A stretch of DNA of 64,000 nucleotides, taken from NCBI GenBank assembly GCA_039707465.1, contig CM077648.1, positions 69,955,619 to 70,019,618 on the forward strand, given 5' to 3'. The position numbers and the translations under genes were made by a program. The DNA is from Rhabdophis nuchalis (taxonomy: Eukaryota > Chordata > Lepidosauria > Squamata > Natricidae). The notes under the pieces were generated by a model. It searched no databases, was not told the origin of the DNA, and saw only the letters and a list, made by a program, of their open reading frames with translations. Positions within the stretch are counted from its first letter, which is position 1. Each line of letters opens with the position of its first letter. This document shows, piece after piece, positions 1 through 9,880 of this stretch.

Positions 1-1
1 G

Positions 2-1230
2 TATGGCCGTGATTTTGAAATCATCACGGACCATAAACCTTTGCTGGGGCTCTTGTCTGGGGACCGACCAACTCTGGCATCACTGTCACCATGTATAACC
101 CGCTGGACAATTTTCCTCACAGCCTACAGCTACTGCCTCGTTCACTGACTGGGTAAGACTCTGGGCCATGCTGACACCCTCAGCAGATGCCCGCTACCAG
201 AACTTTTGGATGATTCAACCCCAGATACCCCTGTTTTGCTCATAGAATGCCTTGAAGCCAGCCTAGTGTCATCTAATGAGGTCGCCCATCACTCAGCAAG
301 AGACAAGACCATCTCTCAGATTTTGAACTGGGTGTCTAAAGCAACCTAAAGCAAGAGGCTGGTTGGGGCTGAGTTCAAACCTTTTGTAAAAAAGCAAAAC
401 AAATTGTCTGTATTGCGGAGGTGTCTTCTGTGGGGGGACCAGGCGATTGTTCCACCCAAACTGCAAGTTGCAGTATTAGAGGCTTTGCACGTAGGGAATC
501 TGGAAATTGTCCGGATGAAATCTTTGGCAAGGAGTTACATGTGGTGGCCTAATATGGATGGGGAGATAGAAGAGTGGGTGGCAACCTGCACTCTGTGCCA
601 GGAATCCAGACCAGCTCCCCTAGAGGCACCCACTTGTGAATGGGAACAGCCTCCGGCACCCTGGTCCAGGGTGCACATTGACTTTGCTGGCTCCATGCAT
701 GGCCAAGTATTTATGGTAGTTGAAGTGGCTAGAGGTGGTCCTCATAACCACCACGCATGGCCTGCCTGATGTCCTAGTCTCAGGCAACGGGCCCCAAATC
801 ACGGCCATCCAATTTGAGACTTATTTAGCAGAGCAGGGCCCTGGTCGCACCCTTCCATTGGGCTAGTAATGGCTAGGCAGAGAGAATGGTGTGATCTGCA
901 AAAGAAGCCCTATTCAGCATGGGGCAGGGAGATTGGCAAACCTGGGTAGACCAATTCCTCCTTTACCAACACATCACACCAAGTGTCACCACTGGCAGAA
1001 GCCCCGTGGAACTTTTAATGGGTCACCAGCTAAGGTTTCCCTTAGACCGTCTGAATCCCAATTATTCTGCCAAACCACCCTCTGATTCAGCTACCAGAAT
1101 AAGGACATTTAGCATAGAGGATCGAGTTTACACCCAGAGGGGGCTCTGGATTCCAGCCAGAGTGCTGTCTGGGGTGCTGTCTGGGGTGCTGAGCTCCAGT
1201 TTCAACCTGAACTCAGGGAAGATGTAGGAA
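2..1230 (+). pseudogene. Degenerate Ty3/Gypsy pol: RNase H and integrase
   Basis: Translated similarity, interrupted by stops and frameshifts, to the back half of a Gypsy polyprotein. The first ~60 codons read as the RNase H region (a T-D-H-K-P-L motif near position 35). From about 404 an open stretch of 121 codons holds the integrase zinc-binding domain, with a W-W-P-N motif and a C-x2-C pair (TLCQ). Around 919-1150 the integrase C-terminal part (ITPSVTTGRSPVELLMG) follows in another frame. The 5' part (gag, protease, RT) would lie outside the window. The element cannot make a protein. The style is that of vertebrate Gypsy lineages with K02A2.6-like pol, but I cannot name the family. Confidence 0.75.
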
Positions 1231-1799
1231 AAGAAGAAGTCCACAGAGGGAGCCATAGATGACAGGTCAGCAATATAAGTTGAGACCATCTACTTGCCTT
1301 CCCAAGCCATAGTGGAAGTTGCAGAGGCCGCAGAGAGGGAACGCCATCTGGGAGCCAGACACAAAGAGCCTGCTCCTGGGTGTACCTCACAACCAGACCT
1401 GATCCTGCAGAGTGAAGCTGCAGGATTCACCTCCCCTAAGGTGTTGGAATCACAGACGAGTGCGGGATTGGCCTTGACTCATGAGTTGAGGATGCCAAAG
1501 CAGATACAAATGAGGTGCTCCGAAGATTGGGGATTCCTGCCACTGTCATGCAGCCAGTTGCTGGCTGACCTTCCAGATCAATTTGGAAAGCTGAACGTGA
1601 GTGGGGCAACCCACTGAGACCCTCAGGTGGATTCTGGACCCACCAACATTCACCTTTTTAGGCTGTGACTCCGTAGCACCATGGGGTGGAGATTCAACCT
1701 CCTTCCATTCAGCAAAAAGCAGATCAGCCCACAGCTTCACCACTGGAGTGAGACCAACAACAGCCCCCCTTAACCCCAGGGTGCAATTGGCCCAACATC
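1231..1799. other. Unassigned stretch between Gypsy pol and gag remnants
   Basis: No clear coding domain. It separates integrase sequence on the left from gag sequence on the right on the same strand, so it could hold a decayed LTR or the start of gag. I see no convincing LTR ends. Confidence 0.4.
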
Positions 1800-2415
1800 C
1801 AGGTTGATGAGACTGGCCAGAGTGGCTCCTTGTACACATGTTCAAGGAAGCCCTAGATCTCAAACTGAGGAAGGTTTGTGGCATCCAACGGGTGCCAGAC
1901 CGTATCCAGAATTTGGTACAATACTGCAATTGTTCTGCACCACGAGTTCCACCCCCACCAAAAGCCAACCACTGAGAAACCAGCCAGAAGACCTCTAGTT
2001 TGCCAAATCCAAACATAGCAAGCCAAAACACCTACCCCAATGTTGGCTGGAGCTATAAAGTGCTATCAGTGTGGTCAAAATGGGCACAGGGCATCAGAAT
2101 GCGTGGCCCCGGCCCCAAACCCACAAGCATGCACTCAAGTTACAATGTGATTTATTTATTTTAAATTTATATCCCGCCCTTCTCCACAGAGGACCCCCTG
2201 ACAACCACTCAACAAGAGTCATCTTGCTAACCAAACTGCCGAAGTGCCTCTCCAGTCTGAGGAAGCAGAGGAATTGCCAGACAGTGAAGCCCCTCCAAGC
2301 TCAGAGGAAGAAAACAGCAGCAAAAACGATCCAATGTCTGCCCCTTTGCCATCAAAGCCAAGCTCACAATGCCTGAGATGGGGGTAGAATGGGAGGTAGA
2401 GGCAGTCATTATGCA
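1800..2415 (+). pseudogene. Degenerate Gypsy gag with CCHC zinc knuckle
   Basis: Around 1838-1960 a frame reads like the end of a retrotransposon capsid domain. At 2065-2106 there is a canonical CCHC knuckle (CYQCGQNGHRASEC). After an L2 tail insertion (2150-2196) the sequence continues as a Glu/Ser/Pro-rich linker with many acidic residues (about 2222-2375), then the start of what may be the protease region. Several stops and frame changes are present. The order integrase then gag on one strand suggests two tandem copies, or a rearranged one, rather than a single element. Confidence 0.6.
2150..2196 (-). repeat. L2 3'-tail fragment
   Basis: Short A/T run plus the motif ATCCCGCCCTTCTCC followed by AGGACCC. 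The same motif ends the better-preserved minus-strand L2 copies near 27150 and 33500. Here it interrupts the Gypsy gag remnant. Confidence 0.7.
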
Positions 2416-3933
2416 CCCACACTGGAAGACACACGCTGGACTTGGTTTTTGCCTCCGGCCAGTGGTTGAGTGATCTTGGTTTAGGGGAAACAGTCATTGA
2501 ACCCCTGTCATGGTCAGACCACTCTCTCCTTTGGCTGAGCTTTCCAACCGCTTCATCCCACTGCGGGGAGGCGGAACCTGAAGCGACGAGATGGTTCCGC
2601 CCCAGGCGCCTGATGGACCCTGAGAGGTTCCAGATGGAGCTTAGGCCAATACCTGAGACCCTGACCCACGACTCGACTGAGGACCTAGTGGCCGCTTGGA
2701 ATAGTGTGGCCACGGGGGCCCTGGACCGGGTCATGCCGTTGCAGCCTCAAACCCGGCGCCGAACCACCTTGGCTCCCTGGTTTTCCAAGGAGCTGAGGGT
2801 GATGAAGCGTCAGAAGAGACGCCTAGAGAGCGGTTGGAGGGCCACCCATTCTGAGTCTGACCGGACACTGGTAAGGTCTCATTTGAAGAGCTACCTAGTG
2901 GCGATAGAAACAGCAAAGCATAACTACTTCTCCACTCTTATCGCGTCTGCAGATAACCGGCCTGCCACCCTGTTTAGGGTGACCCGCTCCCTTCTTTAAC
3001 AGAGGGTGCGGAATGCCCCCTTGCAGGGTCGTGCAGAGGAATTTGGGTGTTATCTGCATGATAAAATCGATCAGATCCAGGACGGGTTGGCCTCCGACTG
3101 GTCTAGTTCAGACGGGTTGACGGAGGCAGGTCTTGAGTCTGTTATCTGGGAAGAGTTCGATCCTGTGACTCTTGAGGACATGGACAGGATGCTGGGGCGG
3201 CTGAACACCACCACATGTTTACTGGACCCGTGTCCCTCCTGGTTGATACTGGCCTCCCAGGAGGCGACGCAAGGCTGGCTCCAGGGAATTGTCAACGCTT
3301 CTTTGAGTGAGGGGTTTCTGCCGGCCGCCTTGAAAGAGGCGGTGGTGAGGCCCCTCCTCAAGAAGCCCTCCCTGGACCCGGCTGTGTTGGCCAACTACCA
3401 TCCTGTCTCCAACCTTCAATTTCTTGTGAAGGTTGTTGAGAGTGTGGTGGCGCGGCAGCTCCCTCAGCACCTGGAGGAAACTGTCTATCTGGACTCGCGC
3501 CAGTCCGGCTTCTGGCCTGGGTACAGCACAGAGACGGCATTTGTCACGTTGGTGGATGATCTCTGGAGGGCTCAGGATAGGGGATGTTCCTCTATCCTGG
3601 TCCTGTTAGATCTCTCAGTGGCTTTCGATACCATCATGGTATCCTTTTGCACCGGCTGGGGGGGTTGGGGGTGGGAGGCACCGTCTTACGGTGGTTCTCC
3701 TCCTACCTCTCCGACTGGTCAAAATTTGTGTTGGCAGGAGGGCAGAGGTCGACGTCGAGGTGCCTCACTTGTGGGGTGCCACAGGAGTCGGTCCTCTCGC
3801 CTCTCCTGTTCAACATCTATATGAAGCCATTGGATGAGATCATCTGTGGTTTCGGGATAGAGTTCCATCAGTACACTGATGATACTCAGCTGTACATCTC
3901 TACCCCGGGCCACCCCGGGGTAGTGATGGCATA
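2416..3933 (+). pseudogene. L2-clade LINE, decayed ORF2 (endonuclease end to RT)
   Basis: The protein matches the intact L2 copy at 29829-33086 nearly end to end. It starts inside the endonuclease (the S-W-S-D-H-S motif), runs through the linker, and covers the RT to just past the catalytic box. A stop sits near 2998 and a frame change near 3633. The RT box reads Y-T-D-D in place of the Y-A-D-D of the intact copy. Both ends are truncated, so it is a dead copy. Orientation is plus. Confidence 0.9.
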
Positions 3934-4886
3934 ATCCCTTACATCAGTGTATAATATTTCTATTAAGTTCATTTATGCAATTCAACACTAACACTTTGTC
4001 TGAAGTTGTACAAAAGATGTCTAAGTTTTGGTGTAATCTGATTATTTAAACAAAAAGACATTAAAACTGATGAATCGAACCCATACGTTGTAAAGTAAGG
4101 CTTCTGGTTGAAAATCAAGACTATATCAATAAAAATATAGAAATTAAGTCAATGAAAGATTACATGTTGCTATGTTAATTTGCATACAAAATGATAGAAC
4201 ATTTGATGTTTCCCTGAATAAATGTCACTGTTAACAGTTTCATCATTTAACAGCTATTGAAAGATTACCATGAAATTAAACCAAACTTGGAAATGTAGCC
4301 AAAAACAAAAGAAATTACAACTATTAAAAATAAATAAACTCAGATTTGATAGACTGTTTTAATTCATTTGTAACAAAAAAAAGATCAAACAGTAGAAAAG
4401 AGCTATTGAGGCATCTTTGTTATCAGAGCAATTGTGTGCAGGATTGTATACTCTTATTTTAGCAGTAAGTCTCAAAAAAGCAAAAATGAGATCATCTTTA
4501 AGAATCCATCTCCTTGGAAACAGTAGTTAGTAGAAAGAAACTGACAGATCTCTGTATCTGCCATGCTTTGGTGGACAAAGGCATGTGTGTGGATTTGATG
4601 AATTTTATTCTTTCTCCTTTCTATGTCTTGCATTGCCTGTTTGTATAACCTTTCACCTGATTTATAACTGTTGCCTGGGGCCTCAGAGATTTGGAAAATC
4701 CTCAACTGTTGGGGGATGCAAGGGAGGAGAAAGCCATGTGAGTTGCAACTTTGGAAGATGATCCTGAGAATCCCTGCTTATCTTTTTCTCAGAGAGGCTG
4801 GTACAAAAACATCTTCACACCTGCAGATTGGTGGGAATCCACATTGGACGGTTGGGAGGTGTTCCTAAATTCCTTTATCATGGATT
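3934..4886. other. AT-rich intronic sequence, nothing recognised
   Basis: I see no coding domain, RNA gene or clear repeat. The short ORF at 4472-4705 on the minus strand shows no recognisable domain. Part of 4660-4886 may belong to an LTR whose end is at 5572, but its left boundary is not visible. Confidence 0.4.
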
Positions 4887-5441
4887 TTATAGTCCAGTGA
4901 TGGCGAATCTTTTGTGGCGAATCTTTTGTGCCAAAAGCGATGGGGAGCGCAGGCGGGTTGACTAAAACTGGCCCTACGAGCAACCTGGAAGTCACTTCCG
5001 GCTTGCTCATAGTGTTGTTTTTTGCCAACCGGAGCCTTTAGGGAAGCCTTCTGAGGGTTCCTGAATGCTCCAGATGACTAAAATCAGTCCTCCAAGCAAC
5101 CCAGAAGTGACTTCTGGTTTGCTCGTAGTGTCATTTTTTGCCCTCTGGAGACTTTAGGAAATCCTCCTGAGGGTTCCTGAACACTGTAGAGGGCTAAAAC
5201 CAGCCCTACGAGCAAACTGGAAGTCCGTTCTTGAACAGGTTTTTCATGCTCCGGAAGCTTCAGGGAAGCTCCTGAAGCCTCCCGAGGGCGAAAAATGGTC
5301 TCAAAAGAAGGCCGAAGTCAGCTGGCCAGCGCGCGTATACATGCTAGCCAGCTGACAGGGCAAACCTAACATGCCCTGATAAATGGCTCTGTGTGCCACC
5401 TGTTCCACGTGTGCCATAGGTTTGCCATCACGGGTATAGCC
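4887..5441. mobile_element. Non-autonomous hAT-type element with internal triplicate repeat
   Basis: The ends are imperfect inverted repeats: CAGTGATGGCGAA at 4895 and TTTGCCATCACGG ending at 5433. They are flanked by an imperfect 8-bp duplication (TTATAGTC / GTATAGCC), as expected for hAT transposons. There is no transposase. The interior is three diverged copies of a ~110-115 bp unit starting near 4960, 5077 and 5191, each with CTAAAA followed by CAG/CTG-type text and ending in a GAGGG motif. Sequence and ends are degenerate, so the insertion is old. Confidence 0.7.
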
Positions 5442-5572
5442 TGAGAGTTCCAGAGCCTGCCTTGAATGTTGATTTGCTTTCACCCCTTTTCAATAAAAAG
5501 ATTCCTTTTGAAATACCAGGTTTTCAAGAGTCTACGCTTTCTTGAGGGGGGTGGGTGAGGCAGATCCTTACA
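5442..5572 (+). repeat. LTR-like 3' end (possible solo LTR remnant)
   Basis: This carries an AATAAA signal (5492-5497) followed by CCTTTTGAAAT, then TTCAAGAGTCT, CTTTCTTGAGG and a TTACA terminus. The same string of motifs, in the same order, recurs at 9626-9684. Two copies with the same end and a polyadenylation signal suggest the R-U5 part of an LTR. The hAT element at 4887-5441 would be inserted within it. No matching target duplication was found. Confidence 0.45.
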
Positions 5573-5857
5573 GAAACTGATTATAAGTGGAAGAGTTCTT
5601 GGTGTCAAGAAAATAAAACTGCCTACCAATTCAAGTCATTGATTTCTTACTTTGCCAAAATATTCATTTCAACTTCACAAGGAAGGTTTTTCAAAGAAAA
5701 CCATGTTTATCATATTTCTATTTTCTCCAAGCCACTTTGAGTAGAAGAATGCCTCCATTTGTAAAATCTACAAGAGCTTATATGAAAAGAATACATCAGA
5801 ATAGGAAGATTTCTAGTCACTTAAGCACTCTGTGGAAGGAATACTGGAATAACACAC
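5573..5857. other. Intronic sequence next to the TMEM117 exon
   Basis: AT-rich, with no repeat or coding signal recognised. On the gene's strand this is the start of the intron downstream of the exon, beginning with the GT donor at 5857-5856. Confidence 0.5.
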
Positions 5858-6017
5858 CTGCATGACAATAAGAAGGTCAAAAACTAAGATGAAGGAAGCC
5901 AGGAAAGCTCTTGAAACTTCATCACTTGGCAGAAATCCACGATTCAACTTGTCCCAGCTTATCCAGTCTGTTGTGATGATCAGCACAACCACTGAGGTCA
6001 AAGTAAATAAAACTGTC
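5858..6017 (-). CDS. TMEM117: TMEM117 coding exon (transmembrane protein 117), single internal exon
   Basis: A 160-bp exon on the minus strand, the only host coding sequence recognised here. The upstream boundary is a pyrimidine tract (TTTTTCTTTTTT) then AG at 6019-6018. The downstream boundary is CAG|GTGTGT, with GT at 5857-5856. It contributes one base to a split codon followed by 53 complete codons, so it enters in phase 2 and leaves in phase 0. The peptide contains TTDWISWDKLNRGF and DEVSRAFLASF, with hydrophobic stretches on both sides consistent with two membrane segments. I recognise this as the conserved core of vertebrate TMEM117, a multi-pass membrane protein linked to ER stress responses. 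Conserved reading frame plus both splice sites argue against a retrocopy. No other TMEM117 exon is visible, so the flanking kilobases are introns. Confidence 0.85.
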
Positions 6018-6411
6018 CTAAAAAAGAAAAATTCAAAATTCAATTAGGATTACTAATTACTTTATACTGTAGCTACCTCCAAAACAATCTGCAAATAACA
6101 ACATCATTTTCTTTGTTACCCTTAAACTACCATTGCATGGATATTCTTGTAAATCAATCTTCTCCAATTAGATTTGTTCTATATGTGCTGGGCTACAACG
6201 CTATCATTCCTAGGCAGGTCCCCAAACTACCACTGATGAAATTTGCTGCTGCTACAAATAAATTCCAATGAGCCTGTCAAAAAACTGAGCAATGAGTGGA
6301 AGTTAGCAATAGTGACTAGAAGAATACTGTAGAGGTGACATTTCCCTTCCCTTTCTCTCCCAACCCAGACCCAACCAATATCACTGGGAGCATGTGGGAC
6401 ACACAATTGTA
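6018..6411. other. Intronic sequence upstream of the TMEM117 exon
   Basis: Contains the polypyrimidine tract and AG acceptor immediately next to the exon. Nothing else is recognised before the L1 poly(A) end at 6412. Confidence 0.5.
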
Positions 6412-6914
6412 TTTTTTTAATTAAAAAGTTTTTTATTAAACATACGGTAAATTTAAACGTTGGACACAGTGTAAACTGTCCTGGCAGAATTTATGCCATA
6501 CATGCTAAGGTATTCAGTTATACATTGTAGCCACCCTGTTTTTTTTAACATTTGATCCATACCGTATTTACAAAAAAAAAAGTAACCTATTTCCAGCCAT
6601 GTTGGTTTGTATTTATCTTGTACATTCTCGCATTTATCATTTATCATTTCATACATAATTCTAGTCTCCATTCTATGAATCTTGGCTCATGCCTATTTTG
6701 GGCTTTCCCTTTTATATTCCAACCATCAATAAAATTTATCTCAGATCTTATAATATTCTGATTCATCTTTATTCTTCAATTCCCACGTCTATTTATTCAT
6801 TTCAGTGCAGATCAAAATTTTTCTAATTATTTTCCCTTCATGTGGGGTTTCCCTGTTTTTCCAATTTTGGACAAAGACCATGCTTACTGTCGTGATAATA
6901 TGTATAGTTAAAAA
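6412..6914 (-). pseudogene. L1 ORF2 extreme C-terminus and 3' UTR
   Basis: On the minus strand from 6914 the frame-corrected reading matches the end of L1 ORF2 (VFVQNWKN then a helical C-terminus), with in-frame stops. The 3' UTR follows and ends in the T-rich run near 6412-6440. Confidence 0.7.
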
Positions 6915-7281
6915 GATAACCCCCTTGGTTTTTTTGTTTTGTTTTGAAAAAGTTTTATTGGTTTTAACAATTTATATTGGGAAAGGGATAGATAAGGTAA
7001 TAGATAGTATTTGAAGCTTCCACATCGGGTCTGATGACCGCTTCCGAGTCTTCATACATATTCAATTAAAAAGAAATCATTAAAGGGAAGGGGTACATAC
7101 ATTTTAAAATCATAGGTTTTCATATTATTTCATACATTCAATTACTTTATACTATTGACATCCGTTCAGGAATTACTAAAAAAATATAACAAATTATTTT
7201 TGCGATCTGAGCCTCTTTGCTATGGTCTCTTCCTTCTCCCCCCCACCAGCAGGCGGACCCGTGGCCCCTCCCGTTCCCATC

Positions 7282-8139
7282 TCATCCGTCATCCAGGATT
7301 GAGGAATGTTTTTTAAGAAAATTATGCGCCTCTTCAACTGTTTTGATTCTGACTCTTCCTCCCTCCCAGAATACCAGCATCCCTTCAGGCATCAACCACT
7401 TGAACCACACCCCCTTTTTGAATAATTTTTTAGTTAAGAAGGAATAATTCCTTCTTATATCTCTTATTTTCTTTGGGATATGCTTCAATATGGCCACCTC
7501 GTTTTGCTGATACATCAAAGGGCCCCCTCTTTGCGCTCTCAGTATCTCCTCTCTCGTTGACCTTCTTATAAATGTAATGTGTATCTCTCTGGGTACCTCA
7601 TTTATTCTGGCAAATGCTGAGTTAATTCTATAAATCAAATCAATGTCCCCCCAAATAAATTCCTTATCTTTCTTAATATAATCCGCTAACATAGTAGCCA
7701 TCAGCTCTCTCAGATTCTCATTGGGTAATTCAGGAACATTCTGGAATCTTAAGAAAAAAGACATGCGTTCAAAGTCAATTTTAGACATTTGACCAGTAAT
7801 ATCTGTAAGTTCTTTCTTAAAGTCTTTTATCTCTTCCTTCATCTCAACTGCCCCCCCTTTCAGCCCCACAATTTTCTGTTTATTATTTGTTATTTCTCTT
7901 TGCGCCTCCAACAATTCCAATCTTGTGCTTAAATTGTCTTTCCGGATTTGTTGCATTTCATTCATTATTCTTTGAAACATCTCCTCTACATTTAATGGCT
8001 GAGGGCTTGGTGACTTTGGATCCTCTACTTCTGTTTCCTTCTGTAACATTGCTGAAATCTTTGGTTGTGAGGATGGGCTGGGTCTTATAGATGCTGGAGC
8101 AGAGCTTGGTTTCCCAGATGGGGGTTTCCTCGATGCCAT
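7282..8139 (-). CDS. L1 ORF1 protein of the HAL1-like element
   Basis: An uninterrupted 285-residue ORF from the ATG at 8139 (M-A-S-R-K-P-P); a longer in-frame ATG at 8196 is less likely. Order: a Ser/Pro-rich N-terminus, a predicted coiled coil (about residues 50-120, heptad-like Leu/Ile spacing), an RRM-like domain beginning FFLRFQNV, and a C-terminal domain with PREIHITFIRRSTREEIL and a basic stretch HIPKKIRDIRR. L1 ORF1p is a trimeric RNA-binding chaperone that coats the element's RNA in the cytoplasm. The ORF has no stops although the element is inserted in an old L1, suggesting a fairly recent arrival. No ORF2 follows, so mobility would need enzyme from another L1. Confidence 0.85.
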   Translation of the reverse strand: MASRKPPSGKPSSAPASIRPSPSSQPKISAMLQKETEVEDPKSPSPQPLNVEEMFQRIMNEMQQIRKDNLSTRLELLEAQREITNNKQKIVGLKGGAVEMKEEIKDFKKELTDITGQMSKIDFERMSFFLRFQNVPELPNENLRELMATMLADYIKKDKEFIWGDIDLIYRINSAFARINEVPREIHITFIRRSTREEILRAQRGGPLMYQQNEVAILKHIPKKIRDIRRNYSFLTKKLFKKGVWFKWLMPEGMLVFWEGGRVRIKTVEEAHNFLKKHSSILDDG

Positions 8140-9023
8140 AATTAAAGTTTTAGGTGTTAGTGCGTAGAGAGGAAGAAAGGGAAGAAAAAATGGCACTGTA
8201 GGGCAGTCTGTGAAGTCCGAGACAAAAGCAGCTGGAGTTCAAATTGAGTTTATAATGTCCAGAGAGAAAAAAGGAAAAAAAAGAAAAAATTTCCAAACAA
8301 AACAGAAAGTTTCGCAAAGGGAGAAAACACCGAGGGACACCAGAGCAGGTCCTTTTCTTATATATTTTAAAATCAGTCTAATTTTGTTAAAATAGAGGAA
8401 TGCTTGTTTAAAAAAAAAAAAATTCCATCCTGAGAACAAAGAGAACGTCATCTTTCCGCCTTGCCGGCAGAGTGGGGAAAGAGAAAGTAGGAACAGTCAA
8501 TTTAAAATGTAGCAAGGCTCCAGATACATTGTTTAACAGCAAATCCCTTGGTTAAGAAGAAACTTCCTTTTTCAATAAATCCGACGGAAGTCACTTTCGC
8601 TCTCTCCGCAGCGCAGAACTCTTTATACAAGCCGCTTTAATTCCAGGGGGGTTGTTTCCAACTCCCCCCTATCTTCTCTTTCCATCAGATTGAATGTAAA
8701 AAAAAATCCAAATAAGGCACATACCATTATTTTTTAATCCGGAGCCTCGGCGCAGCCATACAGCCCCGGAGTTTCAGCTTCTTCTTACATCCTCCATGTT
8801 CCAGCATCTTCAGCGAAGGGGAAACTCCCCCCACGAAAGTTCCCCAGCCCCTAGGGCGAAGCAGCCCCCCGACAGCCGTCGGGATGGGGGCCCTCTCCGC
8901 AAGCCGCCCGTGCAGAGGGGGGGATTTTAAACCTCCCCCCCGCGCCCAAGGGCGCAGCTGAGGCAACACAGCGGCGGACGCGAGGATCCGCGTCCGTCCG
9001 CGTCCGAAGCCGGAAACGATCTC
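8140..9023 (-). promoter_or_regulatory. GC-rich 5' UTR of the HAL1-like L1
   Basis: The 5' UTR of the ORF1-only element on the minus strand. The far end (about 8730-9020) is GC-rich with several CpGs, as expected of an L1 internal promoter. It ends at the 13-bp duplication. A 5'-complete insertion is implied. Confidence 0.55.
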
Positions 9024-9036
9024 GATAACCCCCTTG

Positions 9037-9388
9037 TTGTATTTCTTGTTTATAATTCCCAAGAGAAATAGTTCCGGTGTGAATTCTATCTCCTCTTCAG
9101 TTATCTCTATCAACAACCACTTTTGGATATTCTACCAGTATATTTTGGCTTTTTGGCATGACCCCCACATATAAGTAGTACGTGCTTCATTCTTGGTCAT
9201 ATTTCCAGCAATTTAGCGATGAATTTCTAAACATTTTGGCGATTCTTGTGGGTGGAATGTGCCACCTATAAAAGATCTTATATAGGTTTTCCTTATACAG
9301 TATTGACAATGTTATTTTCCTGTTCCTTTCCCAAAGTTCTTGCCATCTGGAGGTTCCAACACCTCTGGAGGAATGTTTATAATAGCCA
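9037..9388 (-). pseudogene. L1 ORF2 C-terminal fragment
   Basis: The minus-strand reading, with frame shifts, runs from a W-Q-E-L-W motif through the region normally holding the cysteine motif, to EFTPELFLLGIINKKYNKG. It belongs to the same old L1 as the pieces at 9685-9880 and 6412-6914. Confidence 0.75.
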
Positions 9389-9684
9389 TGTGGGATATCT
9401 AACTACAGTATAATGTCAAACTAGAGATAGTCATGGGAATGTATGCTTTATTTGACTCTGATGGCAGAAGAGTCAAGGGAACAGTTTTACACTTATGTAT
9501 TGGCTAGAATTTGCATTTGGACAGAAGGGAGGGGTCATTATCAGTAAACCCCACTTGCATAGCCTAAAGGCTTTTAGATGCTGCTTTGCCTCTAATGGTT
9601 ACCATCCTGCTTAATTAAAGGACCTTTTGAAATAATCCGTTTCAAGAGTCTTTACTTTCTTAGGTTAGGAGTAGAGCCATTACA
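9389..9684 (+). repeat. LTR-like insertion (possible solo LTR)
   Basis: A ~296-bp block starting TGTGGG and ending TTACA that interrupts the minus-strand L1 reading. Its last ~60 bp share the motif series of the block ending at 5572 (CCTTTTGAAAT, TTCAAGAGTCT, ACTTTCTTAGG). The TG...CA ends and a repeated 3' part fit an LTR. No convincing target duplication is seen, so the boundaries are provisional. Confidence 0.45.
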
Positions 9685-9880
9685 CCACCATTCGAAATCT
9701 ATCCCCTGTTCTTTTAAATCTTGCCTCCATCTTAATCTCCCTTCTTTATCTAGTACATCTTTATAGGTGACCTGTTTTTTCCGATTAATAAGATTGGGAT
9801 GCACTACCACTTTTAATGTTGATAGCCAAATCGGTACCTTGCTATAAATTTTCCTCTTAAATTTATTCCATGTTTCTAAT
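9685..9880 (-). pseudogene. L1 ORF2 fragment left of the provirus
   Basis: The minus-strand reading includes KFKRKIYSKVPIWLSTLKVV and continues that of 20498-21077, with the 4-bp TAAT proviral duplication at the join. This shows the provirus landed inside an L1 ORF2. Confidence 0.8.

Larger units (their letters stand above)
6928..9023 (-). mobile_element. ORF1-only, HAL1-like L1, full length by its target duplications
   Basis: A 2.1-kb minus-strand unit flanked by a perfect 13-bp duplication GATAACCCCCTTG (6915-6927 and 9024-9036), sitting in the ORF2 of the older L1. In element order it has a GC-rich 5' UTR (9023-8140), a complete ORF1 (8139-7282), then a short 3' UTR (7281-6954) and an A-rich tail (T-rich 6928-6953 on the plus strand). 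No ORF2 is present at all. This is the layout of mammalian HAL1 elements, which use L1 machinery in trans. A second copy of the same architecture lies at 35050-37031. Confidence 0.85.

Noticed and set aside
6552..7014. Plus-strand Phe/Ile-rich ORFs resembling membrane proteins
   Set aside because: Antisense readings of the L1 3' end and its poly(A), which give Phe-rich text.
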